A stretch of 64,000 nt of DNA, taken from NCBI RefSeq assembly GCF_005222705.1, contig NZ_STGF01000027.1:37422-101421 (forward strand), written 5' to 3'. A program made the translations under genes and the position numbers. This document shows, in pieces, positions 16,963 through 25,401 of the stretch (position 1 is the first letter of the stretch; every line of letters starts with the position of its first letter). The notes below the pieces were generated by a model. It was not told where the DNA came from and did no database searches. It saw nothing but the letters and a program-made list of their open reading frames with translations. Origin of the DNA: Paenibacillus sp. SY21-1. Lineage in GTDB: Bacteria; Bacillota; Bacilli; Paenibacillales; Paenibacillaceae.

Positions 16963-18063
16963 CTATTTGAAAACCAGTTTACCAATAATAGGGCCCAGCG
17001 TTTCCGCTATACGGAAATAGCCTAAATCAGAAGGATGAATACCGTCTGTCGTGCATTCCTGATAATCCGCGCCTAACAGCTCTGCCCCATCGAAGAAGTG
17101 GAGATTAGCGTCCCCGTCCTGCTGCAATCGCTCAACGTTTGCCCATTGAAGCTGTTTGCGCTCTTCACGAAGGCGAAGCCTATTTTCGTCAAAGTCTTCT
17201 ATCGGTAAACGAATCTGGGTAATGACGAGAATAGGAACTTCAGGATGACGAGAACGATAAATTCGGATAAATTCAGGCAAGGATTCCCGAAGCCGTTCTG
17301 TGCTAGGCGTGTTCACTTCATAATCCAGAACAAGCAACGCCGGCTTTTCGATTTGACTGATCAAATGGGCAAGCTCCGGTTCCCCTTGCGCATTGCCGGA
17401 GAATCCGAGATTCACTACTTCAATCGGAAGCTTCCGGCTTAGAATGTTGGGATAGGCCATCCCGGGCCTGGAGGCACAAGCCCCATGAGTGATGGAGGTT
17501 CCGTAAATAAGAACCTTATTTTCGCTGGAAAACCCGGGAAATACCGCTGTCGATGAGGATGGATCAAGACCGATCCACAGCTCCTTCACTCCTTGATAGA
17601 GCGGCAAATTAAGGGTGATATCCCGCATTTCCGATGGTATGGATTCAAAGAGGATGGATTCGTATTCAGCTTTTGAATGATCAAAGCGGGCAGTATTTAC
17701 GTATTGCTGATTTCCAGTTGGACCGACATAACAATCTATGCCACATTGACCTGTGGCCGGCATTTGGTACATGGTAGCCCTGTCAGCCAAAACGACCCTT
17801 ACAGACAGCTTTGGCGAATTGGTCTGGAAACGAATTTGCACGCCGGCCGTATAATTCGCAAGTCGATCTACCTCTGAACGAATCGGATGGCTTGGCTTGA
17901 GCGGCAATCTTCGATAGACCCCGTCTTGTTCAAACCAAGGCAGCCCCGTGATTCGAAAAGGCTCATGGCGAGGCGAGTGCCATGTCCAGTCGCTGCCCTT
18001 ATCCACATCTATTTTCATATGCTGATCCGGTATCTCTGTCTCATTCTTTTCTGATGCATTCAT
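16963..18063 (-). CDS. SGNH/GDSL-family hydrolase (carbohydrate-esterase-like)
   Basis: 366 residues. An N-terminal beta-sandwich (~25-160) precedes an SGNH hydrolase domain. Catalytic block I is YGTSITHGACA (~187), block II-like NLGFSGNA, block III-like LDYEVN, and block V TDGIHPSDLGY supplies the Asp/His pair. This matches the two-domain GDSL group common beside glycosidases in Paenibacillus and Bacteroides. No signal peptide, so probably intracellular, removing acyl groups from imported oligosaccharides. Last gene of the decayed locus reading from 21295, 28 bases after the split enzyme. Confidence 0.82.
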   Translation of the reverse strand: MNASEKNETEIPDQHMKIDVDKGSDWTWHSPRHEPFRITGLPWFEQDGVYRRLPLKPSHPIRSEVDRLANYTAGVQIRFQTNSPKLSVRVVLADRATMYQMPATGQCGIDCYVGPTGNQQYVNTARFDHSKAEYESILFESIPSEMRDITLNLPLYQGVKELWIGLDPSSSTAVFPGFSSENKVLIYGTSITHGACASRPGMAYPNILSRKLPIEVVNLGFSGNAQGEPELAHLISQIEKPALLVLDYEVNTPSTERLRESLPEFIRIYRSRHPEVPILVITQIRLPIEDFDENRLRLREERKQLQWANVERLQQDGDANLHFFDGAELLGADYQECTTDGIHPSDLGYFRIAETLGPIIGKLVFK

Positions 18064-18090
18064 CCAATTTCACCAGCCTTCCCTATGGCC

Positions 18091-19440
18091 CTACCATGAA
18101 ATATCAACGTTCCCGCTAATTTGAGTTAGTCTTATACGATTTCCGCTTATTTTGCCGGTTAAATCCAAATCCTGCTCGCCGAGCTTCACTTCCACGCTGC
18201 CTGCTTGCAGCTGTGCAAGCGGTGGATAAATGGTCAAATCGGCCTCAATCAGATTGTAGACGCTGATCGTACGGAACGTGCGGCTGCGCTTCTTCGGCGT
18301 TGGAACCGGCTGATTCTCCCTGCATGTGATACGAGAGATTTGCTTTTGCTTTACAAACAAGCGGCATTCATCATGAAACGTTCGATCAAGGGCATAAGCA
18401 GCTGCTCCTTCTCCGATCATAGCGGTCTGTCCGACGATCAGCGGAGCGCCATCGGGAAATTGAAGCTGAAGTCCTACAGTCGTATCCTGCTTGCAGCCGG
18501 TAAGGATAAAGGCATTATCCTTCCTTGTGTTAAACATTAATGCAGCCTCAGAGGCGGCCTCTTCCTTCGTCTGGTTCAAAGCATACCCAAATTGCTGCAG
18601 GAGATAGCGAACGAAGAGGGAAGAATCCACAAATTCCAGCTCCTGTCGAACCGGCAAATGCGTTACACCCACCGTTTGGAAAGGCAGCGAGCCGCGCACC
18701 CACCCCACTTGGCCTCCATCCCATTCGGGTAAAGCTCTAGTTAGCGTGAATACACGCTCTAGCCCTGACTGATTCACACGGGCATGCACGAGAGTATATG
18801 GATCTGTCCGGTCGCCCACAACTTCGCTTAATCCGCCGCCTGAAATATGCGAGTGATGGTGCAGTTTAGCATGGTCGTGTCCGTTTACTCGCTCCTCGTT
18901 TTTGATCGTATCTCTTGTCAAGGTAAGATTAACGGAAAAATCTCCTTCAAGCTCGTGCTCGTATTCAAGGTTCAACAGCTTGCGCAGCTCCGGATCTTCG
19001 ACACGCCCGTAAAAAATAATCTTTCCTCCGTTACGGACGTACTCGATCATTCGCCGCGCTTTCTCCCCTTTGACCCAGAACGCCGCTGTAAATAAAATCG
19101 TATCGTGAAGCTTATGGACGGCATCGTCATTCATCGCCAAAAAGTCATCCGTGCTTACCACCGTGTTCAGCGGCAAGCCTTGGTTAATCGCATTGCGCAC
19201 AAACCAATCGTGGAAGAGCACGTCGCTCGAATGCTCGTCTGATTCAGCCATTGCTTCATGCAGCTCACGGAACGGGTACAACCATGTTAAGATCCCCGGT
19301 TGGTCGGGCGCATCTTTGAAAGCCTTCTTGAGATGAGGAATAACCTCCATCGGGATATCTTCATCAAGCTCGCCTTTTTCCGAGTCGATGGTCAGAATTT
19401 GAACGACACCGGGACTTTCCAATTTCCCCTCTGCGTTCAT
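18091..19440 (-). CDS. C-terminal half of a split glycosidase-like protein (beta-galactosidase-trimerisation-like region)
   Basis: 449 codons from an ATG that directly follows the TGA of the preceding gene in the same reading frame. No ribosome site lies before the ATG (bases upstream read CTTACCGTCGCC). The early part (GILTWLYPFRELHEA, then VNGGKIIFYG-like EYVRNGGKIIFYGRVEDPE) resembles the Rossmann-like trimerisation domain that follows a TIM barrel in GH42-like enzymes; the rest is beta-rich. The most economical reading is that this and the 372-residue gene were one ~820-residue protein, broken by CGA to TGA. It might also be made by reinitiation. Function: probably an intracellular glycosidase; family not identified. 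Confidence 0.6.
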   Translation of the reverse strand: MNAEGKLESPGVVQILTIDSEKGELDEDIPMEVIPHLKKAFKDAPDQPGILTWLYPFRELHEAMAESDEHSSDVLFHDWFVRNAINQGLPLNTVVSTDDFLAMNDDAVHKLHDTILFTAAFWVKGEKARRMIEYVRNGGKIIFYGRVEDPELRKLLNLEYEHELEGDFSVNLTLTRDTIKNEERVNGHDHAKLHHHSHISGGGLSEVVGDRTDPYTLVHARVNQSGLERVFTLTRALPEWDGGQVGWVRGSLPFQTVGVTHLPVRQELEFVDSSLFVRYLLQQFGYALNQTKEEAASEAALMFNTRKDNAFILTGCKQDTTVGLQLQFPDGAPLIVGQTAMIGEGAAAYALDRTFHDECRLFVKQKQISRITCRENQPVPTPKKRSRTFRTISVYNLIEADLTIYPPLAQLQAGSVEVKLGEQDLDLTGKISGNRIRLTQISGNVDISW

Positions 19441-20559
19441 TCAGGCGACGGTAAGCGGGCAGTAGATATCATGCGGCTCCCGATCGTACAAATCCCACCA
19501 TGGATTTTGCCAGAACCAAGGATCATTGGCATAAAAGCGAAATAGGTACGTCTGGCTCGGGAGCATAGCAATCCGTGACATATAGCCTGTCAGCTCCAAG
19601 CCAAAATCATAGTTAAGGGCTCCCCAAGGGGAGTTTGGCGGCGGGAATTCAACATAATTTCTCTCATACAAATCTAGCAAGGGAATACAGTCTTTGGCCA
19701 AATCCATGCCTGTGCCGTAGTTGGTCCCTCTGACTTCTGTTCGATAATTCGGGCATTCTCGCTTGAATATTTCCCAGAACGACAGCGTCTTGGTCGCCAG
19801 CTCCTCATACAAGGCCATTCCAACCTGCTGGCCATCGTAGTTCGCACCCAGATACGTCCAAGGAAAATACGACAGCGCAAATCCATTGGAGAACCAAATG
19901 TAATCGAAGCCTAGCGCCGGCAAAAAGCTTGCACACTGCCGCCCCAGAAACTCGCCAAATGGCGTGCCTTCGGGAATACCGCCAGGATAGGCGGCATAAT
20001 TCACTTTATCTTCTTTCAGCTTCGACCACCCGCATACAACCGTATAATCCGCCTTCAACGAAATGAATTGCCCGTTCACTTCAGCAAGGTTGATTTCCGG
20101 GTGATCCTTATATTTGAAATCGGAATAGGCAAACTCAGGTCCAGCGTCAAAAGTAGCTCCTACCTCCATACGAATGCCATAACGCTCCGCAGCAATTCTT
20201 TTGAAGGAGGCAACGATGAATTGCAAATCACCGTAAGTGATGGTTGCTGTTTCGCTGAGATAAGGCTGACCGATTCGCGGATCTGTGTCTTCCCTGAGCT
20301 GGGCGAAAAATTGCTCATTGGCGTATCCGACATAGCGGGCCCATTCGATCTCGCGCTGCAGGTCGCCATCCCAGACTAGTATTTCGCTTCCATCCGCGAC
20401 CCACAGCAGCATGGAGCAGCTGTCCGCCATGCCGAGCAGCGGAAGCCACTGGCGAATGGCCTTCGCGCATACAGCTTCGATGGCCTCTGGCGCCATGCTC
20501 TTAAACGGCTTCAGGCTCATTTCCAGCGTGTCTCTTTGCAAGGAAGGTGTTGTGGTCAT
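19441..20559 (-). CDS. N-terminal half of a split glycosidase-like protein (TIM-barrel-like)
   Basis: 372 residues ending in CPLTVA and an in-frame TGA. It starts MTTTPSLQRDTLEMSLKPFK, overlapping the isomerase remnant by 4 bases (ATGA). Patterns such as LGFDYIWFSNGFALSYFPW and ALNYDFGLELTGYMSR suggest a sugar-active barrel enzyme, but I do not recognise a numbered GH family. The reading frame continues without break into the next gene after one TGA, so the two are likely one ancestral gene. An L-fucose-isomerase-like remnant upstream and an SGNH esterase downstream point to deoxy-sugar or plant-glycan use. Confidence 0.6.
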   Translation of the reverse strand: MTTTPSLQRDTLEMSLKPFKSMAPEAIEAVCAKAIRQWLPLLGMADSCSMLLWVADGSEILVWDGDLQREIEWARYVGYANEQFFAQLREDTDPRIGQPYLSETATITYGDLQFIVASFKRIAAERYGIRMEVGATFDAGPEFAYSDFKYKDHPEINLAEVNGQFISLKADYTVVCGWSKLKEDKVNYAAYPGGIPEGTPFGEFLGRQCASFLPALGFDYIWFSNGFALSYFPWTYLGANYDGQQVGMALYEELATKTLSFWEIFKRECPNYRTEVRGTNYGTGMDLAKDCIPLLDLYERNYVEFPPPNSPWGALNYDFGLELTGYMSRIAMLPSQTYLFRFYANDPWFWQNPWWDLYDREPHDIYCPLTVA

Positions 20560-21079
20560 ATGACTTCCGCCTCAATGTCCAGCACCTTGGCAACATGACG
20601 GATCTTGGAAGCCACATGCCCTACGCCAAGCGCGAAATGATGCGTAGGACCGGCCGAGCACCATTTTTCCACGAATTCCGACACACTGTAATTAAATTTG
20701 CAGCGGGTATTCGTATTTCCAGTTTGCGGAATTTCTCCTTTGATGGATTCGCCTTCCGCAGCAATCATTTTGTATTTGCCGTTAGCCGTTTGTGAAATGC
20801 TGAGCAGCGTAACCGGACCCGTTTTGATGCTGAACTCTACGCCGATGCCGGACCCGCTTTTGCCATGAAACAAATCCAATCCGCGAATGATCGGCTGACC
20901 GTCGCTGATCTTGATATTATGAGGACCATCATGCCCGACCAGTACAATATCGTCAACGAAATCACAAGGATGCAGCTCGGCGAATGCCCCCCCCCTGCCT
21001 CCAGTCGAACCATCATTAACATCGCTGCACAGGTCTTCAAATCGGCTTCCCCGGCAAGCGGAACTCCTTTCCCCGTCAG
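20556..21079 (-). pseudogene. L-fucose/L-arabinose isomerase-like C-terminal remnant with a poly-G frameshift
   Basis: From about 21079 the frame reads LTGKGVPLAGEADLKTCAAM, the core of COG2407-type sugar isomerases, up to RLEAGGG. A run of nine G (minus strand; 20987-20995) then shifts the frame. Adding one G restores AFAELHPCDFVDDIVLVGHD and runs on to the typical end CSAGPTHHFALGVGHVASKI. The N-terminal two thirds are missing because the 5' end is fused to a permease fragment. It would have interconverted an aldose and ketose for the locus. It overlaps the next gene by 4 bases. Confidence 0.8.
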
Positions 21080-21295
21080 TGTGTTTCTCAGTACGCGTTG
21101 CAGGACATCGCCTTTAAATAGAAACTGAAAATTGTCTAAGCCTATCCATGGACTATTCCAGATTCCAAGATCGTATTTGTAATCTTTGAAAGGGAGCAAT
21201 AGCCCGTAGAGCGGTACATAATCAAAAATAAACAGCAGCGCGATACCCGGCAATGCCAGTAAGGTTAGACCAACATTTTTTTTAAATATTCTCAT
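21080..21295 (-). pseudogene. N-terminal stub of an LplB-type sugar ABC permease
   Basis: About 72 residues: a first membrane segment (NVGLTLLALPGIALLFIF), the YVPLYGLLLPFKDYK motif typical of LplB-like permeases, and WIGLDNFQFLF. After VLRNT the frame passes directly, without a stop, into isomerase sequence, so a deletion has removed the rest of the permease and presumably the other transporter genes. Not functional as a transporter. Confidence 0.8.
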
Positions 21296-21532
21296 GTACC
21301 TTCCCCTTCTTGTGGAGTGACTGTGACGATGGCGTTCGTGATAACCTTACTGTAGAGAACTCAGCCCTGCATGTATATTATGAAAATTGTCTTTAACTTG
21401 GAAAAATGACGTTCTTGCCGGGGACCGGGCTGCCATTCATGCCGTTCTATTCGATAGTTGCTCAAGCTCTGATTTTTATCGGCTTATAGAAGAGCTTGAC
21501 CGATTAAACAACCAATTAGCGGGATCAAAAAA
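21296..21532. other. Intergenic gap upstream of the decayed permease
   Basis: Presumed promoter of the former sugar operon. A short plus-strand frame (from 21387) has no ribosome site and no recognisable product. Confidence 0.3.
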
Positions 21533-21559
21533 ACCGGTCGAGAGGTTACTCTCGCCGGT
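21533..21559 (-). terminator. Terminator of the glycerophosphodiester operon
   Basis: On the minus strand ACCGGCGAGAG and CTCTCGACCGGT form a stem with one bulge, followed by seven T. It overlaps the last codons of the final GDPD gene. Confidence 0.8.
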
Positions 21560-22283
21560 CATTTGTGCTTGTTATAAATGTCTTCAGTCTGCCTGGGTAA
21601 TCAGTAATAATACCCGATACGTTTGCTTCCACTAAGCTTCGCCAATCTGCTTCCATGTTAAGTGTATACGGAAAGATCTGAAAGCCGCCGTCTAACGCAG
21701 CTTTAATATCCTCCTTATCAAGATGTAGATAATCTGGATGCAGCGAATAAATCTCAATTCCCGCTGATTCGGCAGCTAATGGATGGCTTTGGAAATTAGC
21801 TGAATAGAGCAGTCCTATTCGCAGAGCGGGCTGTAGCCGCTTTAGACGAACTAATGTCTTATGATTGAATGAGGATATAATACTCGTATTCAAACGCTCA
21901 TACTGCCATAGCAGCACCAATAATCGTGTTGCAATTTCCGTGCTGTAAGGACATTTGATCTCAATATTAATCAGAATATGAGCCGGCACAAGCTCGAACA
22001 CTTCCTCAAGCAGAGGCAACCTCTCTCCGGCATATTCCGGTGCGAACCAACTGCCCGCATCGAGTGTCCGCAAATCTGCAATCTTCAGTCTGGCAATCGA
22101 GCCTGTGCCATTGGTTGTCCGATCAACTGTAGCATCATGGCATACGACAATCGCTCCATCAGCTGATACGTGAATGTCCAGTTCCAGCGCATCTGCCCCT
22201 TGCTCAATTGCCAATGCAAAGGAACGCAGCGTGTTCTCGGGAGCCACGCCTGCCGCGCCTCGATGTCCGATAATCAAGGTCAT
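21546..22283 (-). CDS. Glycerophosphodiester phosphodiesterase (canonical)
   Basis: 245 residues from ATG 22283, which overlaps the stop of the preceding GDPD (ATGA); an upstream extension of the frame is overlap only. All GDPD hallmarks are present: HRGAAGVAPENT (~6-17), ELDIHVSADG with the metal ligands, CHDATVDRTTNGTG with the second histidine, and ENIEIK-like NIEIKCP. No signal peptide, so it acts in the cytoplasm, cleaving glycerophosphodiesters to glycerol-3-phosphate and an alcohol. Last gene of the GlpP-led operon and the only one of its three GDPDs with both catalytic histidines. Confidence 0.88.
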   Translation of the reverse strand: MTLIIGHRGAAGVAPENTLRSFALAIEQGADALELDIHVSADGAIVVCHDATVDRTTNGTGSIARLKIADLRTLDAGSWFAPEYAGERLPLLEEVFELVPAHILINIEIKCPYSTEIATRLLVLLWQYERLNTSIISSFNHKTLVRLKRLQPALRIGLLYSANFQSHPLAAESAGIEIYSLHPDYLHLDKEDIKAALDGGFQIFPYTLNMEADWRSLVEANVSGIITDYPGRLKTFITSTNDRRE

Positions 22284-23071
22284 AGGAAACGATTCGGGAA
22301 ATGTGTCATTACGCCATCCACACCTAATGCCATCATTGCAGCAATGCCCTCCTCTTGATCGGTTTCGCCTATGGACCACACAATGACTTCAATCCCATGA
22401 TCATGGCAGGATTTCACCATCGCTGGCGTTACTGCGCTGTAATAAGGATGAATTTGTCTGGCATTCACTTGAGTCAGATAAGCTCCCGGTTCATTAAGCT
22501 CATCTACCGTTGTCACCGCAGCGAATGCAACTGTCGGATTTTTTATACTTAATTCATGGATATAGTGGTGATCGAAGCTGGAAATAGAGCTCTTAGTCTC
22601 CATTCCATGATCAACAATTATTTCAGCTACGAGTTGGCCCATTCCCGGATAAGACTTGGCTGTTCCCTTCAGCTCAACAATGATAAACACGTCCAAGTCC
22701 TTGACGAGCTCAATGAGCTCCTCCAGCCGTGGGATAGCCTGAAAGCCAAACGGCGCTGCTTGTTCTTCGCTTCTTGGTTTGGAGACGAATAGCTGTGAGA
22801 CAGAAGCGGTAGAGTCAATGCGCATAAATTGATGGGCTGCATTAAATGTGCACAGTTCTTTATACGTATAGTCGCTTATTCTGCCTTGTCCATCTGTCGT
22901 TCTATCGATGATCTCATCGTGACTGAGAACGACAACATTGTCTTTCGTCAAATGTGCATCCACCTCCAAGCCGTTGGCGCCGGCTTCCAAAGCTTTCTGA
23001 AAAGCGATTAACGTATTCTCCGGGTAAAGGCCGCTAAAGCCCATTGCTGCAATATTCCTGGTCTGTCTCAT
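22280..23071 (-). CDS. GDPD-family protein lacking the first catalytic His-Arg
   Basis: 263 residues from ATG 23071, with GGGAGG 5 bases upstream. The fold matches GDPD (GLYPENTLIAFQKALEAG, EVDAHLTKDNVVVLSHDEII, DRTTDGQG). At the place of the HRG motif it reads NIAAMGFSG, so the usual His-Arg are Ala-Met. The second histidine (SHDE) and the Glu/Asp metal ligands remain. An insertion around 105-125 (SKPRSEEQ...) is shared with the paralogue at 24482. It may be catalytically altered or a binding protein. It lies 18 bases after the binding-protein gene and overlaps the canonical GDPD by 4. Confidence 0.82.
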   Translation of the reverse strand: MRQTRNIAAMGFSGLYPENTLIAFQKALEAGANGLEVDAHLTKDNVVVLSHDEIIDRTTDGQGRISDYTYKELCTFNAAHQFMRIDSTASVSQLFVSKPRSEEQAAPFGFQAIPRLEELIELVKDLDVFIIVELKGTAKSYPGMGQLVAEIIVDHGMETKSSISSFDHHYIHELSIKNPTVAFAAVTTVDELNEPGAYLTQVNARQIHPYYSAVTPAMVKSCHDHGIEVIVWSIGETDQEEGIAAMMALGVDGVMTHFPNRFL

Positions 23072-23089
23072 ATTTGCCTCCCGCAACTT

Positions 23090-24475
23090 TTACTTCCCGA
23101 TGCTTGCGTTGTAATTCTCGAGCGACGAGTTCACCTCAGCAGTGAATTTATCGACCGCTTCTTGTGGAGTCTGCGTTCCCGCAATGACTGCATCCATGTT
23201 CTCCTGAAAGCTCAAGCGGGCTTCAGGCATAATGCCGAATACGGCACCTTGCGTATAAAAGTTGTTGGGATAATTGGTTTCTTGATCAAGCGAAACCTGG
23301 ATAGCCGGGTTCCCCTTCACATGCTCGATTACTTCCTGCAGCTCATACGAGCCTTTATTAATGGCAATATCCCCCGTTTTGATTGTCCATTTCGCCTGAA
23401 CCTCTGGAGAGGCCATATATTTCATGAACTCCCATGATGCCTTTTTCCTTGCTTCATCCTGATGGTCAATGAGCCAGAAGGATGCGCCGGCAAGCAATGA
23501 GCCGCCTTCTTCCGTTTTGTCAATCATCGGGAAGTAGCCGATTCCGAGTTCAAAGGCTCCATTAATGGCGGCAGTCGCATAATTATAGTAGCCTGAAACA
23601 AATGGCAGCATGGCCACCTTGCCCGAAACGAACGCTTGGTAACCTGCAATCAGGTCCTTGCCAAAGTTGACTACACTCTCATGCTCCGTGAAGTCCTTCC
23701 ACTCCGTGAATACATTCAGCAGCGCGCCGTTTTTGTTCGCATCCAGTTGAACTGCTCTTCCATCGCGACCATTGTTATGATCCACATAAAGCTTCCCCTG
23801 GCCGGCAATTAATTGTTCCATAAACCATCCGTACACGGCCATCGTCGCTCCATACCTGGACACCTTGTTGTCATCCTTGATCATTAGCTTGTCTGCATAT
23901 TCCTTGAATTCAGCATACGTGCGAGGTGGTGCTTCCGGATCTAGCCCCACCTCTTTGAAAGCCGTCTTGTTGTAGAACAACACCGCCTGACCGTAGTTAA
24001 ACGGCATGGACCATAGCTTATTATCGATCGTGTAGTATGATCTTGCCTGATCATTGATTTGGTTCAGATCAAATTCGTCTGCCTCCGCTAATTCCTGAAT
24101 CGGCGCCGCATAGCCGCTGTCCAGCATATAGCGCGTGCCCGCTTCATACATATGCAGCACATCTGGTCCAGAGCCGCTTGCCATCGAAGACTTAAATTTT
24201 ACGAGCGTCTCATCGTACGTTCCCTGAAATTGACTTGTTACATGGACCTTGTTCTGGGAAGCGTTATAATCCGCTACGATTTCTTCCAGCGTCTTATAGA
24301 TTTCTCCGGTAAAAGAATTCCAAAAAACAATCTCTGTCGGTTTGCCATCATCCGCTTGAGCATCAGAACTTGCCGGTGCATTTGCATGACTCCCCGCATT
24401 ATTATTCGTTCCTCCACATGCGACAAGTGATGCCGCCATACATCCAACCGTCAACAACATGAATACTTTTTTCAT
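23090..24475 (-). CDS. Extracellular solute-binding lipoprotein, UgpB-like family 1
   Basis: 461 residues. The lipoprotein signal ends LVACGG (lipobox cysteine ~20), followed by a Ser/Asn/Ala-rich linker. The mature part is a family 1 binding protein (EIVFWNSFTGEIYKTLEEIV, ASGSGPDVLHMYE, KASWEFMKYMASPEVQAKW). UgpB-type proteins bind glycerol-3-phosphate or glycerophosphodiesters. The substrate is inferred from the GDPD genes on both sides and from GlpP. AGGAGAATG precedes ATG 24475. The operon encodes no ATP-binding subunit. Confidence 0.88.
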   Translation of the reverse strand: MKKVFMLLTVGCMAASLVACGGTNNNAGSHANAPASSDAQADDGKPTEIVFWNSFTGEIYKTLEEIVADYNASQNKVHVTSQFQGTYDETLVKFKSSMASGSGPDVLHMYEAGTRYMLDSGYAAPIQELAEADEFDLNQINDQARSYYTIDNKLWSMPFNYGQAVLFYNKTAFKEVGLDPEAPPRTYAEFKEYADKLMIKDDNKVSRYGATMAVYGWFMEQLIAGQGKLYVDHNNGRDGRAVQLDANKNGALLNVFTEWKDFTEHESVVNFGKDLIAGYQAFVSGKVAMLPFVSGYYNYATAAINGAFELGIGYFPMIDKTEEGGSLLAGASFWLIDHQDEARKKASWEFMKYMASPEVQAKWTIKTGDIAINKGSYELQEVIEHVKGNPAIQVSLDQETNYPNNFYTQGAVFGIMPEARLSFQENMDAVIAGTQTPQEAVDKFTAEVNSSLENYNASIGK

Positions 24476-24481
24476 TCCAGC

Positions 24482-25357
24482 TCATTCTCCTGTCTCTTGT
24501 TGAAATGCAGTAATTGTTAATCCGGTTGAGTCCGCTACCAGAGGAGCAAGTCGATCCGGGTAATGCGTGATGATGCCATCCACACCTTGGCGAAGCAAAT
24601 ACTCATTATATGCGATTACGTCCGTCTTCACCGGTGACCATACATACAGCTCAACGCCGTATTCCAGGCAGGACTGAACGGTATTCGCTATATCATCTGT
24701 ACCAATGAAACAATTCTGGAGAACGGAAGCGCCAAGCGCCTTCACATATTTACCGGCATTATGCAATTGGCCCATGAACATCACCCCAAATCGAATAGCA
24801 GGCTCCTTGCTGCTAAGCTTCTTGATGTACGGATGATTCATGGAAGAGAGCGTGCAACGTTTCTCTAGCCCGAATTGTTTAATCAGCTCACAAATACGCT
24901 CGCCTATGCCAGCCTCAGCATCCACACGGCTTCTTAGATCGATAATCAAACAAGCCTCGTTGGACCGCATCAGTCTTAACAAACTTTCCAATTTAGGAAT
25001 TTTCTGAAATCCGCAATCGTTATTAGCCCCTGCTTCCCGCTTCGGTTGAAAATACATATGCTCGAACCGCTCAGGGTTAAATCCCCCGGCTTGAAAAGCG
25101 GTGCCCTTCTCGAAGTGGAAGGCTGCATTAAATTCACTAAGCTCCTCATAGGTGTAATCCCGTATTTTCCCAATCGCATCTGTTGCCCGATCAATGCTGT
25201 CATCCTGGCTAAGCACAACTACACCGTCTTTTGTCAAATGAGCATCTACCTCCAGGCAGTCGACCCCAACCGCTAATGCCTGCTCGTAGGACAACATCGT
25301 GTTCTCCGGGTAAAGACCGCTAAATCCCATTGACGCTATATTCATAGTCTTCTTCAT
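24482..25357 (-). CDS. GDPD-family protein lacking both catalytic histidines
   Basis: 291 residues from ATG 25357, with GGGAGG upstream. It is clearly homologous to GDPDs (GLYPENTMLSYEQALAVG, EVDAHLTKDGVVVL) and closest to the neighbour at 22280. The HRG position reads NIASMGFSG (His-Arg to Ser-Met) and the HD position reads SQDD (His to Gln), so both general acid/base histidines are absent. The metal-ligand ExD remains. It is therefore probably not a normal phosphodiesterase; a sensor, a lipid- or phosphodiester-binding protein, or altered chemistry are possible. No signal peptide. It sits between permease and binding-protein genes. Confidence 0.82.
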   Translation of the reverse strand: MKKTMNIASMGFSGLYPENTMLSYEQALAVGVDCLEVDAHLTKDGVVVLSQDDSIDRATDAIGKIRDYTYEELSEFNAAFHFEKGTAFQAGGFNPERFEHMYFQPKREAGANNDCGFQKIPKLESLLRLMRSNEACLIIDLRSRVDAEAGIGERICELIKQFGLEKRCTLSSMNHPYIKKLSSKEPAIRFGVMFMGQLHNAGKYVKALGASVLQNCFIGTDDIANTVQSCLEYGVELYVWSPVKTDVIAYNEYLLRQGVDGIITHYPDRLAPLVADSTGLTITAFQQETGE

Positions 25358-25401
25358 CTTTATCACCTCCCTCAAAGTAACGGAACAACCTAGGCTCCTG
25401 T

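Noticed and set aside
19438..19445. TGA as selenocysteine codon
   Set aside because: No reason to expect selenocysteine at this position of a glycosidase-like protein, no obvious SECIS hairpin directly downstream, and a CGA-to-TGA change explains it more simply.
21387..21635. 82-codon plus-strand frame upstream of the decayed permease
   Set aside because: No ribosome site, overlaps a terminator and the antisense of a GDPD gene, no recognisable motif.
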